Shown: positions 1 to 10,292 of the stretch, piece by piece
How positions within the stretch are numbered: position 1 is the first letter of the stretch
How the letters are laid out: every line of letters begins with the position of its first letter
Assembly: GCF_030654605.1 (NCBI RefSeq)
Contig: NZ_JAURXB010000202.1
Span: 1 to 37,722 of the forward strand
Source: Bradyrhizobium sp.
GTDB lineage: Bacteria > Pseudomonadota > Alphaproteobacteria > Rhizobiales > Xanthobacteraceae
Direction of reading: 5' to 3'
Length of the DNA: 37,722 bases
The notes under the pieces: model-generated
Told to the model about the DNA's origin: nothing
Database searches by the model: none
The model's input: only the letters and a program-made list of their open reading frames with translations
Position numbers and translations under genes: made by a program

Positions 1-1284
<1,284 letters not shown>

Positions 1285-1291
1285 TCAGCGT

Positions 1292-1407
1292 TCCCCGGAC
1301 GCTGCGCAGCACGAAGGGATGCGCTGCAGAGCCGGGGTCCAGTGGGCATCCGCACTGGGTCCCGGCTCTGCGGAGCAGCGCAAACGCGCTGCACCGCGTC
1401 CGGGACA
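1292..1407. repeat. Imperfect inverted-repeat element in the recN-ligA gap
   Basis: The gap between recN and ligA is filled by nested inverted repeats. The outer arms are ccccggacgc near 1293 and gcgtccggg near 1396-1404. An inner hairpin at 1328-1369 has two 17-nt arms that pair at 15 positions around an 8-nt loop. It resembles the intergenic palindromic repeats common in Bradyrhizobium-type genomes and has no coding potential. As RNA it would form a long stem between recN and ligA. Copy number elsewhere is unknown from this window. Confidence 0.6.
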
Positions 1408-1415
1408 CGAGAGAC

Positions 1416-3104
1416 CTACGCCGTCGCCGCGCGGAGCAGCCGGTCCGCCGCGGCCCTTGCCTCCGCCGTAATCTCCGCGCCCGCCAGCATCCTTGCGATT
1501 TCCTCGCGGCGGTGGTCGGGGGCGAGCGCGTTGACGCGGGTGGCGACGCGTTTGCCCTTGTCGAGGGCGTCCTTGGAAATCAGGAGGTGCTGGCTGGCGC
1601 GGGCGGCGACCTGCGGGGCGTGGGTCACGGCCATCACCTGGACCTTGCCGGCGAGCCGGGCGAGGCGCGCGCCGATCGCGTCGGCCACAGCACCTCCGAC
1701 GCCGGTGTCGATTTCGTCGAACACCAGCGTGGGCGCGGACCCCTTGTCCGACAGCACTACTTTCAGCGCCAGCAGGAAGCGCGAGAGTTCGCCGCCGGAG
1801 GCGACCTTCATCATCGGGCCTGGTTTGGTGCCGGGATTGGTCTGGACCCAGAATTCGACGCGGTCGAAACCCTGCGGGCCCGGCGATTTCGGATCGGAAT
1901 CGATCTGCGCCATGAATTTGGCGCGCTCCAGCTTCAGCGGCGCGAGTTCGGCATTGACGGCCTTGTTGAGTTTTTCGGCCGATTTGGTTCGTGCGGCCGA
2001 AAGCCTGGTGGCGGCGGTGCCGTAGCGCTTGTCGGCCTCTCCGGCCGCCGCTTCGAGTTTTTTCAGTTGATCGGCGCCGGCATCGATCAGCGCGACGTCG
2101 GCGGCATATTTCGCGGCCAGTGCGGCGAGCCCATCGACCGGCGTCGAATATTTGCGGGACGCGGCGCGCAGCGTGAACAGCCGCTCCTCGATGCGTTCGA
2201 GCTCAGCGGGATCGAAGTCGGCGGCGATCAGCGCCGCCGTCAGATGCTGGTCGGCCTCCTCCAGCGCATTGATGGCGGCGTCGATCGCCTTGACGGCGGG
2301 TTCGACCAGATCAGGCGAATTGCCGGCGCGGCGCTCCAGCCGGCGCACTGCCGCCGACAGCGTCGAGACCGGCGAATGATGGCCGCTGACCGCATCCTGC
2401 GCCTCGCGCAGATCGGCCGCGATCTTCTCGCCCTGCATCATGCCGGTGCGGCGCTCCGCCAGCGCGGTCTCCTCGCCGTCCTTCGGCTTCAGCTTCTTCA
2501 ATTCGTCGGAGGCATGGCGCAGATAATCCGCCTCGCGGGCGGCGCGCTCCATGCCGGCACGATGTTCGTCGAGCGCGGTGAAGGCGGCGCGCCTCGAGTC
2601 CCACAGCGCCTCCAGCGCCACGACATCCTTCTCGAGGCCGGCGAAGGCGTCGAGCAGCCGGCGGTGGGTCGAGGCATCGACCAGCGCGCGCTCGTCATGC
2701 TGGCCGTGAATTTCGACGAGGGCCGAGCCGACCGCCTTCAGGGTCTGCACGCTGATGGCCTGGTCGTTGATGAAGGCACGGGTACGGCCGTCGGCAAACT
2801 GGACCCGGCGCAGGATCATCTCGCAGGAATTTTCAGAGCTCGTATCGTCGAGGCCGTTGTCGGCGAGGATCACCGAGGCCGGATGTCCCCTGGGGATGTC
2901 GAACACCGCGGTGACCTGGCCCTGCTCCACGCCGTGGCGGACGAGGCCGGCGTCGCCGCGGCCGCCGAGCGCCAGGGCAAAGGCATCGAGCAGGATGGAT
3001 TTGCCCGCGCCGGTTTCGCCGGTCAGCACCGCGAGGCCACGGGAGAACTCGATATCGAGCCGCTCGATCAGGACGATGTCACGGATCGACAGACGCGCCA
3101 GCAT
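1416..3104 (-). CDS. recN: DNA repair protein RecN (SMC-like ATPase)
   Basis: Cytoplasmic SMC-like ATPase acting early in double-strand break repair by recombination. The 562-residue length is typical. Walker A GETGAGKS is at residues 29-36 after the conserved start MLARLSIRDIVLIERLDIEF. The ABC signature SGGELSRF begins near residue 436 and Walker B (LVFDEIDTG) near 457-465; the region between is predicted coiled coil rich in Ala, Glu and Arg. The upstream gene bamD ends 13 bp away, and its TAG stop overlaps the AGGA Shine-Dalgarno of recN, so the two are probably co-translated. The pairing bamD-recN-ligA after lpxC is usual for Rhizobiales. Confidence 0.97.
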   Translation of the reverse strand: MLARLSIRDIVLIERLDIEFSRGLAVLTGETGAGKSILLDAFALALGGRGDAGLVRHGVEQGQVTAVFDIPRGHPASVILADNGLDDTSSENSCEMILRRVQFADGRTRAFINDQAISVQTLKAVGSALVEIHGQHDERALVDASTHRRLLDAFAGLEKDVVALEALWDSRRAAFTALDEHRAGMERAAREADYLRHASDELKKLKPKDGEETALAERRTGMMQGEKIAADLREAQDAVSGHHSPVSTLSAAVRRLERRAGNSPDLVEPAVKAIDAAINALEEADQHLTAALIAADFDPAELERIEERLFTLRAASRKYSTPVDGLAALAAKYAADVALIDAGADQLKKLEAAAGEADKRYGTAATRLSAARTKSAEKLNKAVNAELAPLKLERAKFMAQIDSDPKSPGPQGFDRVEFWVQTNPGTKPGPMMKVASGGELSRFLLALKVVLSDKGSAPTLVFDEIDTGVGGAVADAIGARLARLAGKVQVMAVTHAPQVAARASQHLLISKDALDKGKRVATRVNALAPDHRREEIARMLAGAEITAEARAAADRLLRAATA

Positions 3105-3117
3105 GCGAGATAAATTC

Positions 3118-4005
3118 CTAGCCGAGACCCATTTTCTTGAAGGCCCTGGAAATATAGGAGCCCTTATTTTCGCTGGGCTCGACTCCGCCGGACTTTACCA
3201 GATTATAGGCGTCCTTGTACCACTTGCTGTCGGGAAAATTGTGCCCGAGCACGGCAGCCGCGGTTTGCGCCTCGCCGACGATGCCGATTGCCATATAGGC
3301 CTCGGCCAACCGCGCCAGCGCTTCCTCGACATGCCGCGTGGTCTGATACTGCGTCACCACGGTCTTGAAACGGTTGATGGCGCCGGTGAAATTGCGCTTT
3401 GACAGGTTATAGCGGCCGACTTCCATTTCCTTGCCGGCCAGCTGGTCGCGCGCGCCCTCGAGCTTGGCCTTGGCGCTGTTGGCATATTCCGACGTCGGAT
3501 ATTTTCGGATCACTTCCTCGAGCGCGGCGATGGCCTTCTCGGTACGGGCCTGGTCGCGGGAAACATCGGGAATCTGGTCGTAATGCGAAGCCGCGATCAG
3601 ATATTGCGCATAGGCGGCGTCGGAGCTGCCGGGATGCAGGGTGACGTAACGGGTCGCCGCACCGATGCAGCTGTCGTAGTCGCCGGAATTGTAGAACGAA
3701 TAGGCCGACATCAGCAGCGATTTGCGCGCCCAGTCGGAATAGGGATGCTGGCGGTCGACTTCCTCGAACTTCTTCGACGCCGCCTTCGGATCCTTGCGCT
3801 GGTTCATGAGGTACAAGCCCTCATTGTAGAGCTTGTCGGCGGGCTCTTCGTTGAAGGTATCGTCCTTGGCCGTGAACTTGTCCCACAGCGAGGCGCCGCC
3901 GCACCCGCTCAGGGGAATCGTCAGCGCCAGCAGACCCGCGGCCAGCCGCAACTGTCGCCCGAAGCGAGCGAGGTCCGAACGAGCCGTCATACGCTGTGCC
4001 GACAT
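3118..4005 (-). CDS. bamD: Outer membrane assembly lipoprotein BamD (ComL)
   Basis: Essential lipoprotein of the BAM complex, which inserts beta-barrel proteins into the outer membrane; it acts on the periplasmic face. From the chosen ATG (4003-4005) the protein has 295 residues with a signal peptide ending in the lipobox LSGC (Cys35). A run of TPR-like helical repeats follows (YNEGLYLMNQRKDPKAA, WARKSLLMSAYSFYNSGDY). The frame stays open further upstream to 4221, but that extension is arginine-rich, lacks homology-like character and would bury the lipobox at residue 107, so it was rejected. The gene overlaps the recN ribosome binding site at its stop. About 450 bp without genes lies upstream, so bamD may have its own promoter there. 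Confidence 0.94.
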   Translation of the reverse strand: MSAQRMTARSDLARFGRQLRLAAGLLALTIPLSGCGGASLWDKFTAKDDTFNEEPADKLYNEGLYLMNQRKDPKAASKKFEEVDRQHPYSDWARKSLLMSAYSFYNSGDYDSCIGAATRYVTLHPGSSDAAYAQYLIAASHYDQIPDVSRDQARTEKAIAALEEVIRKYPTSEYANSAKAKLEGARDQLAGKEMEVGRYNLSKRNFTGAINRFKTVVTQYQTTRHVEEALARLAEAYMAIGIVGEAQTAAAVLGHNFPDSKWYKDAYNLVKSGGVEPSENKGSYISRAFKKMGLG

Positions 4006-4457
4006 AGAAATAAGACCTGACGCCTGTGATGCGGAGCCCGCCACGCCATGAGCGTGGTCATGGACGCAATGATCGCCGTGCCCGTAGCGCCTTGTCGCGC
4101 AACCGCGGGCCAATTTAGCTGAGAAAAGACCGTTAACCAACCGAATACGCAGGCATTTCGCCCGGATTAAGGCGGCAGGACAGGATTGCGGCCGATCATG
4201 GTTACCGCGGGAAATCGGCAAGTGGGTTCTGACGTTTCAGCGGGTTGAACCTCATCCTGAGGAGCCGCGCGCCCTTCGCGCGGCGTCTCGAAGGATGGGC
4301 AGCAGGCCATGTGCCAGATGGTTCGAGACGCACGCCGGCAGCGCAATAGCGCTGCCGACGTGCTCCTCACCATGAGGGAGTTGGAGATGCCGCTCTGGAA
4401 CCTGACGGAAACTCAGGACATTTCGAAGACGAAGTCAGGACGCGCCGAAGGCGGCGG
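4006..4457. other. Gene-free gap between bamD and lpxC
   Basis: Region upstream of bamD and downstream of lpxC (both minus strand). It contains an AT-richer stretch at 4110-4160 with a GGTTAAC half-site on the minus strand (about 4132-4139), a plausible but unproven promoter area for bamD, and the repeat at 4249-4380. No open frame here has the look of a real gene. Confidence 0.5.
4249..4380. repeat. Half copy of the 235-bp inverted-repeat element
   Basis: Begins acctcatcctgag and ends ctcaccatgagggag. It shares, in the same order, the blocks gcgcggcgtctcgaaggatgg, gtgccagatggttcgagacgc and the gcagcgc/gcgctgc hairpin with 36435-36562 near the other end of the window. It therefore matches the right half of the complete element at 36328-36562. 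A non-coding palindromic repeat, probably spread by a transposase acting in trans or by another copy mechanism. Confidence 0.75.
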
Positions 4458-5417
4458 TCAGGAAACGTCGGGGCCGTAGGCCGGGGCGACCATGCCGCCC
4501 ACCATGCCGCTGCCGACTTCGGCACCGCGCGAAGAACGGCGGGCGGTTTCGGCCTCGATCACCCTGAAGGCGCTGCGATCGGCCATCAGGGCGGTCAGCA
4601 CCGCGTGATTGAGCTTGTGGCCGGGGCGCACCGCACGATAGGCGCCGAGCAGCGGCAGGCCCGCCAGTGCGAGATCGCCGACCACGTCCAGCACCTTGTG
4701 GCGGGCGCATTCGTCGCTGTAGCGCAGCCCTTCGGTATTGAGCAGGCGGGTGTCGTCGAAAACGACAGAATTCTCGAACGAGGCGCCGAGCGCAAAACCG
4801 GCGCTCCAGAGTCGCGCCACATCGCTCATGCATCCGAAGGTGCGGGCGCGGGCAATCTCGCGGCGGAACCGTTCCGGATTGAGATCGAGCGCGTAGCTCT
4901 GGCGGCCGATCACCGCATTGGCGAAATCGATTTCGACCTCGGCGCGGAAGCCGGCGGCATGCGGGCGCAATTCGCCGAACGAATCGCCCAGCCTGACCTG
5001 CACCGGCTTCAGCACCTGGATGAAGCGGCGCGTCGCCTGCTGCGTCACGATACCGGCCTGATCGATCGCGGCGACGAAAGCCGCGGCGCTGCCGTCCATG
5101 ATCGGAACTTCGGGGCCATCGACTTCGATGACGGCGTTATCGACGCCCATGCCGCGCAGTGCGGCCAGCACATGCTCGGCGGTCGAGACCAGCGGGCCGT
5201 CGCGGTCGCCCAATACGGTTGCAAATTCGGTGGCGATCACGGATTCGGCGGACGCCTGAACTTCGCGGTCGCAGCCATCGAGGCCGGTGCGGACAAAAAT
5301 AAAACCCGCATCGACGGGTGCAGGTCCAAGGGTGAGATTAACGGGTAAACCGGAATGAACGCCGACGCCCGTCACAGTGGCTTGCGACCGAAGCGTTGTT
5401 TGCCGGCTGAATTTCAT
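4458..5417 (-). CDS. lpxC: UDP-3-O-acyl-N-acetylglucosamine deacetylase LpxC
   Basis: Zinc-dependent deacetylase catalysing the committed step of lipid A synthesis. The 319-residue length fits the family. Zinc ligands are visible: His82 in STAEH, and the HKVLDVVGDLALAG segment, which carries a second His and an Asp. The start MKFSRQTTLRSQATVTGVGVHSG matches the usual LpxC N-terminus, where the GVGxHSG motif contacts substrate. A short Ala/Pro-rich tail ends the protein. It lies downstream of ftsZ but behind a strong hairpin terminator, with 349 bp between the genes, so it is probably transcribed from its own promoter. Placement next to ftsZ is conserved widely in proteobacteria. Confidence 0.97.
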   Translation of the reverse strand: MKFSRQTTLRSQATVTGVGVHSGLPVNLTLGPAPVDAGFIFVRTGLDGCDREVQASAESVIATEFATVLGDRDGPLVSTAEHVLAALRGMGVDNAVIEVDGPEVPIMDGSAAAFVAAIDQAGIVTQQATRRFIQVLKPVQVRLGDSFGELRPHAAGFRAEVEIDFANAVIGRQSYALDLNPERFRREIARARTFGCMSDVARLWSAGFALGASFENSVVFDDTRLLNTEGLRYSDECARHKVLDVVGDLALAGLPLLGAYRAVRPGHKLNHAVLTALMADRSAFRVIEAETARRSSRGAEVGSGMVGGMVAPAYGPDVS

Positions 5418-5703
5418 TCTGAACTGCCCACTACCCGACTTACTAAAAGACGCTGATAACCCGACCAGGCCAGCCGACTCGTCTTCAGTATCCCCAAGTC
5501 ACGGCAGACCATAGTCACTGCCTCAAACAGCGCCAACTCACGCTTTTTTACCGATTGTTACCCTATCTCTGCCGTATTCACGCCAAAGGTTAACCAAAAT
5601 GCGGCACGGTTAAGGGCAGGTTCGGCCCTTGCATCCAATCACGAATACATAATTAATCATTTAATATCAGCCGCTTGGTGGACCATGATCGGCCTTGCGG
5701 GGC
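5418..5703 (-). promoter_or_regulatory. Putative lpxC promoter and leader region
   Basis: Gene-free stretch between the ftsZ terminator and lpxC. It is much more AT-rich than its surroundings (for example 5640-5668). On the minus strand two TTAACC-type half-sites occur, from ggttaacc at 5588-5595 and ggttaagg at 5608-5615, spaced 20 bp. That is about two helical turns and not the 11-bp register of a classic CtrA site. An independent promoter for lpxC is inferred from the terminator and base composition; exact -35/-10 boxes could not be set. Confidence 0.4.
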
Positions 5704-5705
5704 CC

Positions 5706-5740
5706 AAGGAAAAGGTCCCGGCGGATACCGCCGGGACCTT
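5706..5740 (-). terminator. Rho-independent terminator after ftsZ
   Basis: A perfect 13-bp stem (5712-5724 with 5728-5740; ggtcccggcgg on one arm) closes a 3-nt loop. On the minus strand it is followed by TTTTCC. It lies 27 bp beyond the ftsZ stop codon and would end the dcw transcript there. The same stem read on the plus strand is followed by TTCTTGG, a poorer T-tract, so the minus-strand reading is favoured. Confidence 0.85.
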
Positions 5741-5766
5741 CTTGGCCGTCAGAATTGTAACAAACT

Positions 5767-7563
5767 TCAGTTGGACTGGCGGCGCAGGAAGGCCGGGATA
5801 TCCAAATGATCGTCGCCCTGTGGCGCTGCAGCAACAGGTGCCGGACGACCGTGGATGTCCAGTCCCTGCGGCGCGGGCCGCCTGGCATACTCGGATACGG
5901 GCTCATGCGCCGCGATCTGCTGGGCCACCGTGCGCTGCGGCTTGCGTTCCGGCATCGGCGGCATCGCAGGCATCGCCGGACCGGAGGCGCGGGCCGCGAT
6001 CGGCGGCTCGGTCTCTTCGTCGCGGCGGCCGAGGCCGACATTGGCGAGGCGCTGCAGCAGCGACATCCGGGCTTTCTGCGGATGCTCTTCCTCGGTGTCG
6101 CCGCGGGCCTGGCGGATTTCGGCCTGGGCCGGCATCGGCAGGTCTTCGAACTTCGGCATCCTGGGCGCGCGGACCGGCGGACGCTCGGCGGCTTGCGGGA
6201 TGAAGGTCTCGGGTGTCGCCGGCTCCGGGGTCTCGACGCGCGCGACGTCGTGATCCGGGAACAGCGATGGCTTCTGCGCGATCGGGCGAACCGTGACGTC
6301 GCCATACGACGCCTGCTGCAGCGGCGCGGCCGGAGGAGCTTCCGGAGCAACCGCGGCGGCGATCGCGGCGAGCGCGGCGCGCTCGACACTGCTCGAAGCC
6401 CGCTGCGGTGCGGCAGGGGCCGCCTGTACCGGGGCAGCGGCTTCCAGCTTCTGGTTGCGTTCGGCGATGCGGGCATTGTCGGCGCGCAGCCGCGCGGTCA
6501 GGTCGGCCAGACGGGTGTCGGGCGCGGAGACCGGAGCAGCCGGAACCACTGCGTTGGTCACGGCGGGCGCCGTCGTGCCGGCATTGCGCGAAATCAGCGC
6601 CTGCTCGATGCCGGTGGCAACGACGGAGACGCGGATCACGCCATCGAGGCTCTCGTCGAAGGTGGCGCCGACGATGATGTTGGCGTCCTGGTCGACTTCC
6701 TCGCGAATACGCGTGGCGGCTTCGTCGACTTCGAACAGGGTCAGGTCCTTGCCGCCGGTGATCGAGATCAGCAGGCCACGGGCGCCCTTCATCGAGCTAT
6801 CGTCGATCAGCGGATTGGCGATCGCGGCCTCGGCCGCGGTCAGCGCGCGCTTCTCGCCGGTCGCCTCGCCGGTGCCCATCATCGCCTTGCCCATTTCGCG
6901 CATCACGGCGCGGACGTCGGCGAAGTCGAGGTTGATCAGGCCTTCCTTGACCATCAGGTCGGTGATGCAGGCGACGCCCGAATAGAGCACCTGGTCGGCC
7001 ATCGCGAAGGCGTCGGCGAAGGTGGTCTTCTCGTTGGCGACCCGGAACAGGTTCTGGTTCGGGATGATCAGGAGCGTGTCGACCACCTTGTGCAGCTCGG
7101 CGATGCCGGACTCGGCGGTGCGCATGCGGCGCTGGCCCTCGAAGTGGAACGGCTTGGTCACGACGCCGACGGTGAGGATGCCCATGTCGCGCGCGGTCTT
7201 GGCGATGACGGGAGCAGCCCCCGTGCCGGTGCCGCCGCCCATGCCGGCGGTGACGAACACCATATTGGCGCCGGAGAGATGGTCGCGGATTTCATCGATG
7301 ACTTCCTGCGCCGCGGCCGCGCCGACGTCGGGCTGGGAGCCGGCGCCGAGGCCCTGCGTCACCTGGGTGCCCATCTGCACGATGCGCTGCGCCTTCGACA
7401 TGGTCAGCGCCTGCGCGTCGGTGTTGGCGACGACGAAATCGACCCCCTGAAGCCCGGCGGTGATCATGTTGTTGACGGCATTGCCGCCAGCTCCACCGAC
7501 GCCGAAGACGGTGATCCGGGGCTTCAGTTCGCTGATGTCTGGGGGAGTGAGATTGAGTGCCAT
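5767..7563 (-). CDS. ftsZ: Cell division protein FtsZ with long linker
   Basis: Tubulin-like GTPase that polymerises into the Z-ring at midcell. The GTP-binding loop GGGTGTG is at residues 109-115 and the T7 synergy loop NLDFAD at 211-216. The GTPase core ends near residue 320. An unusually long Ala/Pro/Arg/Glu-rich disordered linker follows, up to about 585, as in other Rhizobiales. The C-terminal peptide DIPAFLRRQ (589-597) is the docking site for FtsA and other partners. Total length is 598 residues against 383 in E. coli. A Shine-Dalgarno GAGAGG precedes the ATG. It lies 90 bp after ftsA and is followed by a strong terminator, which makes it the last gene of the main dcw transcript. Confidence 0.98.
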   Translation of the reverse strand: MALNLTPPDISELKPRITVFGVGGAGGNAVNNMITAGLQGVDFVVANTDAQALTMSKAQRIVQMGTQVTQGLGAGSQPDVGAAAAQEVIDEIRDHLSGANMVFVTAGMGGGTGTGAAPVIAKTARDMGILTVGVVTKPFHFEGQRRMRTAESGIAELHKVVDTLLIIPNQNLFRVANEKTTFADAFAMADQVLYSGVACITDLMVKEGLINLDFADVRAVMREMGKAMMGTGEATGEKRALTAAEAAIANPLIDDSSMKGARGLLISITGGKDLTLFEVDEAATRIREEVDQDANIIVGATFDESLDGVIRVSVVATGIEQALISRNAGTTAPAVTNAVVPAAPVSAPDTRLADLTARLRADNARIAERNQKLEAAAPVQAAPAAPQRASSSVERAALAAIAAAVAPEAPPAAPLQQASYGDVTVRPIAQKPSLFPDHDVARVETPEPATPETFIPQAAERPPVRAPRMPKFEDLPMPAQAEIRQARGDTEEEHPQKARMSLLQRLANVGLGRRDEETEPPIAARASGPAMPAMPPMPERKPQRTVAQQIAAHEPVSEYARRPAPQGLDIHGRPAPVAAAPQGDDHLDIPAFLRRQSN

Positions 7564-7653
7564 GATTGCCTCTCGATTACGACGCGCGCGTTGGTTCGCC
7601 CCGGCCGGCGGCCGTGGGAGTTGGTGAATTCCTATGGTTGCGGAAACGAATCA

Positions 7654-8976
7654 TCAGAAGCCCTCGCGAAGCCATCGTCCGACCTTTCCGAAATAGCCGT
7701 CAGTCCCTGTCCTGAGCTGCCGCGTATGCCGCGGTTCGACATGTTCGAGATGAGCGTATTGCGGATAGACCAGGAGCCCCGTAGGCACCGCGAACGACGC
7801 GCTCTTGGCCTCGTTGGGCAACCGGCCGAAGCCGAGCGGACGGCCGATGCGCACCGGACGGCCGAGGATCTGGGTCGCCAGTTCGGGAAGGCCGGTCAGC
7901 TGCGAAGCGCCGCCGCTCAGGACCACTCGCGCCCTCGGCTCTGCCGCAAAGGGGGAATCCGCAAGCCGGTCCCTGACCATTTCAAAAATCTCCTCGGCGC
8001 GATGCCGGACGATGTTCGCGATCGTGGCACGGGACACGATCTGCGGAGCGTCCCGCTCGTTGTCGCCGGCAGCAGGCACGGACATCAACTCACGCGCGTC
8101 GGACCCGCCGGTCAGCACGGTGCCATATAACGTCTTGATTCGCTCGGCATCCGCAATGCAGGCCGAAAGGCCTCGCGCAAGGTCCATGGTGATGTGCTGC
8201 CCGCCGACCGCAAAGCCGCCGGCATGCACGAAACGCCCGCCTGCGTAGGTCGCGATGGTGGTGGTGCCCGCCCCCATTTCGACCACGGCGGCGCCGATAT
8301 CGGCTTCGTCGTCGGTCAAAACCGAGAGACCTGCGACATAAGGACTCGCCGCCATGGCTTCGACGTTGAGATGGCAGCGCTCGACCACCAGCATCAGGTT
8401 CTTGGCGGCGGTGGCATCCGCCGTGACCACGTTCATGTCGACGCCGAACTGGCGCGCCACCATGCCCCTGGGATCGCGGATGCCCTTGACGCCATCCAGC
8501 GCGTAGCCGACCGGCAGCGCATGCAGCACGGTGCGGCCCTCGGCGGTGGCGTGGCGCATGCCGGTGGAGGTGATGCGGGTGACGTCGGCCGAGGTGACCG
8601 CGCCGCCCTTGATGTCGGCCGCGGCTTCGATCAGTTGACCCTGCAGCCGGCCGCCGGAGACCGAGAGCAGCACGGACTCGACCCGGACCTTGGCCATGCG
8701 CTCGGCCAAAGCCACCGCCTGGCGCACCGCCTGCTCGCATTCGGCGAGATCGACCACCGCGCCGGCCTTGACGCCGCGCGACTGGATCTGGCTGTAGCCG
8801 ATCAATTCGACGGCATGGCTGCGGCCGCGCAGGGCTTCGTTCGGCGGGCACGGCTTCAGCCGCGCGATCATGCAGGCGATCTTGCTGGTGCCGATATCGA
8901 GCGACGCCACCAGCGCGGTGCGCTTCTGCGGCATCGGGCGCGTCTTCGGCGTCTGGTTGCGATCGAGACCGGTCAT
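7654..8976 (-). CDS. ftsA: Cell division protein FtsA
   Basis: Actin-fold ATPase that ties FtsZ filaments to the inner membrane. The nucleotide-binding phosphate-1 motif ASLDIGTSKIACMIA lies near the N-terminus and a second one (GAAVVEMGAGTTTIA) in the middle, with LSGGASQLTGL as the adenosine motif. The C-terminal stretch FGKVGRWLREGF fits the amphipathic membrane-targeting helix. The length of 440 residues is normal. The start codon overlaps the ftsQ stop by 4 bp (ATGA), so translation is coupled. The 90-bp spacer to ftsZ gives room for a ribosome binding site but shows no clear promoter. Confidence 0.97.
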   Translation of the reverse strand: MTGLDRNQTPKTRPMPQKRTALVASLDIGTSKIACMIARLKPCPPNEALRGRSHAVELIGYSQIQSRGVKAGAVVDLAECEQAVRQAVALAERMAKVRVESVLLSVSGGRLQGQLIEAAADIKGGAVTSADVTRITSTGMRHATAEGRTVLHALPVGYALDGVKGIRDPRGMVARQFGVDMNVVTADATAAKNLMLVVERCHLNVEAMAASPYVAGLSVLTDDEADIGAAVVEMGAGTTTIATYAGGRFVHAGGFAVGGQHITMDLARGLSACIADAERIKTLYGTVLTGGSDARELMSVPAAGDNERDAPQIVSRATIANIVRHRAEEIFEMVRDRLADSPFAAEPRARVVLSGGASQLTGLPELATQILGRPVRIGRPLGFGRLPNEAKSASFAVPTGLLVYPQYAHLEHVEPRHTRQLRTGTDGYFGKVGRWLREGF

Positions 8977-9983
8977 GCGTCACCGGCCTTCTTCTTCGGC
9001 TTCTTTTCCTTGAACAGGTCTTCGCGGGCCCGGGCCGCGTCTTCCGACAATTGCACCGTCAGCCGGTCCGGCAGCCGCATGTCGACGGCGACGATGTCGC
9101 GCGAGAACAGCCGGTCTTCCCGGTCGAGTTTCGACAGCGCCGCCAGCGCGTTGCCGACGTCGTGTTCGGGCAGGCGGATATCGAGACCATCCTTGAGGCG
9201 CAGGTTCCAGCGGCGTTCGCCGACCAAAATGGCGGCCTTGGTCTGGCTCTTCACCTGCGGATAACGGTCGAGCAGCGCGAGGAAATCCCGCGCGCGGGTA
9301 TCGGCGCCCTTGCCGACCACCAGCGGCAGCGAAATGAAGCGGCGCGACAGATAAGGTTCCAGCACCGCGCCGTCATCGGCAATCACCGCCAGCCGGCCGT
9401 CGTTCTGCCACAGCGCGAAGGCCGAGCGCTCGACGATGTCGATCTGGAGCTGGCCCGGATAAAGCTTCAGCACGGTGGCTTCGCCGATCCAGGGATTGGC
9501 TTTCAGCTTGTCGCGCACGGTGGCGGCGTCGAGGAACAGCAGCGACGAGCGGCCGTTGACGCCGCCGATCGCGAGCACCTCGTCCTGGGTCAGCTGCTTG
9601 CGGCCATTGATGGCGACCGCGGTGATGCGGAAACCGGCGGAATTGGCGATCGCATTGCGGGTATCGCTCAGCGCCGCGGTGAAATCGTCGAGATGCCCGC
9701 CCCTGACGATGCCGAAGCCGGTGCTGCCGAGCAGCAGCAGCACGGTGGCGGCGACGCCGGCGCGGTTGGGAAGATAACGTTCGAGAAAGGCGATCAGGCG
9801 GTTCGGTTGCTCGCGCTCGATGCGCGGCTTTTTGGCAGGCTTGTTGCCAACCTCATTACGAGCCTTGCGCGGCAAGCCCAGCCGTTCGCGCAACAGCACG
9901 ACCGCGCCAATGGCGGCAGCTTTCAGGTCAGCCTGGGGCCCCAGCGATCTCAGCGATCGAGCGAGGCGTCCTGCACCATCCAT
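8973..9983 (-). CDS. ftsQ: Cell division protein FtsQ (DivIB family)
   Basis: Bitopic divisome protein linking early and late division proteins in the periplasm with FtsL. About 74 basic cytoplasmic residues precede one membrane span (about 75-94, VAATVLLLLGSTGFG). A POTRA domain follows (about 117-185, FRITAVAINGRKQLTQDEVL through VERSAFALWQ), then the FtsQ/DivIB beta domain and a Lys-rich C-terminus (KEKKPKKKAGDA). Length is 336. It overlaps ftsA by 4 bp. The start ATG has only a weak Shine-Dalgarno. The 309-bp upstream gap carries a CtrA-like motif, so ftsQAZ may have an internal promoter. Confidence 0.95.
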   Translation of the reverse strand: MDGAGRLARSLRSLGPQADLKAAAIGAVVLLRERLGLPRKARNEVGNKPAKKPRIEREQPNRLIAFLERYLPNRAGVAATVLLLLGSTGFGIVRGGHLDDFTAALSDTRNAIANSAGFRITAVAINGRKQLTQDEVLAIGGVNGRSSLLFLDAATVRDKLKANPWIGEATVLKLYPGQLQIDIVERSAFALWQNDGRLAVIADDGAVLEPYLSRRFISLPLVVGKGADTRARDFLALLDRYPQVKSQTKAAILVGERRWNLRLKDGLDIRLPEHDVGNALAALSKLDREDRLFSRDIVAVDMRLPDRLTVQLSEDAARAREDLFKEKKPKKKAGDA

Positions 9984-10292
9984 TGCACGAGCTCGTCAAA
10001 TGTTGCCCGCATGAAAAACGCTTGCGGGTTCTAGCACATAGGACGTCCTGGCAATGCCGGTTGGTCGCAGCGGAAGATCCGCAACAGCTCACGCCCCGGC
10101 AGCCAAGCGCCACACGCGCCGCCAGCGTTAACCTTCGGACTTCCTGGTAAACAAAGGGTAAACCGGGTGCAGGCAGGGGCTGATTTGTGCCGCCTTCTGA
10201 GGACTTTGCCTGACAATCGTAACATTTTTGTCAATGGAACCAGCCCGACCCTGCGTTAAGGCCGTTCCGGCGCGATATTCCCCGAAAGCCGG
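9984..10292 (-). promoter_or_regulatory. Putative ftsQAZ promoter region with CtrA-like motif
   Basis: Gene-free gap between ddl and ftsQ. At 10146-10164 the heptamer ggtaaac occurs twice with an 11-bp period. On the minus strand this reads TTTA-N7-TTTACC, the exact half-site spacing of the CtrA box TTAA-N7-TTAA with one mismatch per half. A GGTTAAC half-site lies nearby at about 10127-10133. CtrA control of ftsQA is established in Caulobacter; here it is inferred. No remnant of a second ligase gene was found in this gap. Confidence 0.45.

Noticed and set aside
4006..4221. Upstream in-frame extension of bamD by 72 codons
   Set aside because: It would place the lipoprotein signal in the middle of the protein.
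5806..8130. A 774-codon plus-strand frame across ftsZ and ftsA
   Set aside because: It is antisense to two genes with clear motifs and has no recognisable domain or ribosome binding site.
9984..10292. Remnant of a second D-Ala-D-Ala ligase gene before ftsQ
   Set aside because: No frame in the gap shows ATP-grasp motifs; it reads as regulatory DNA.
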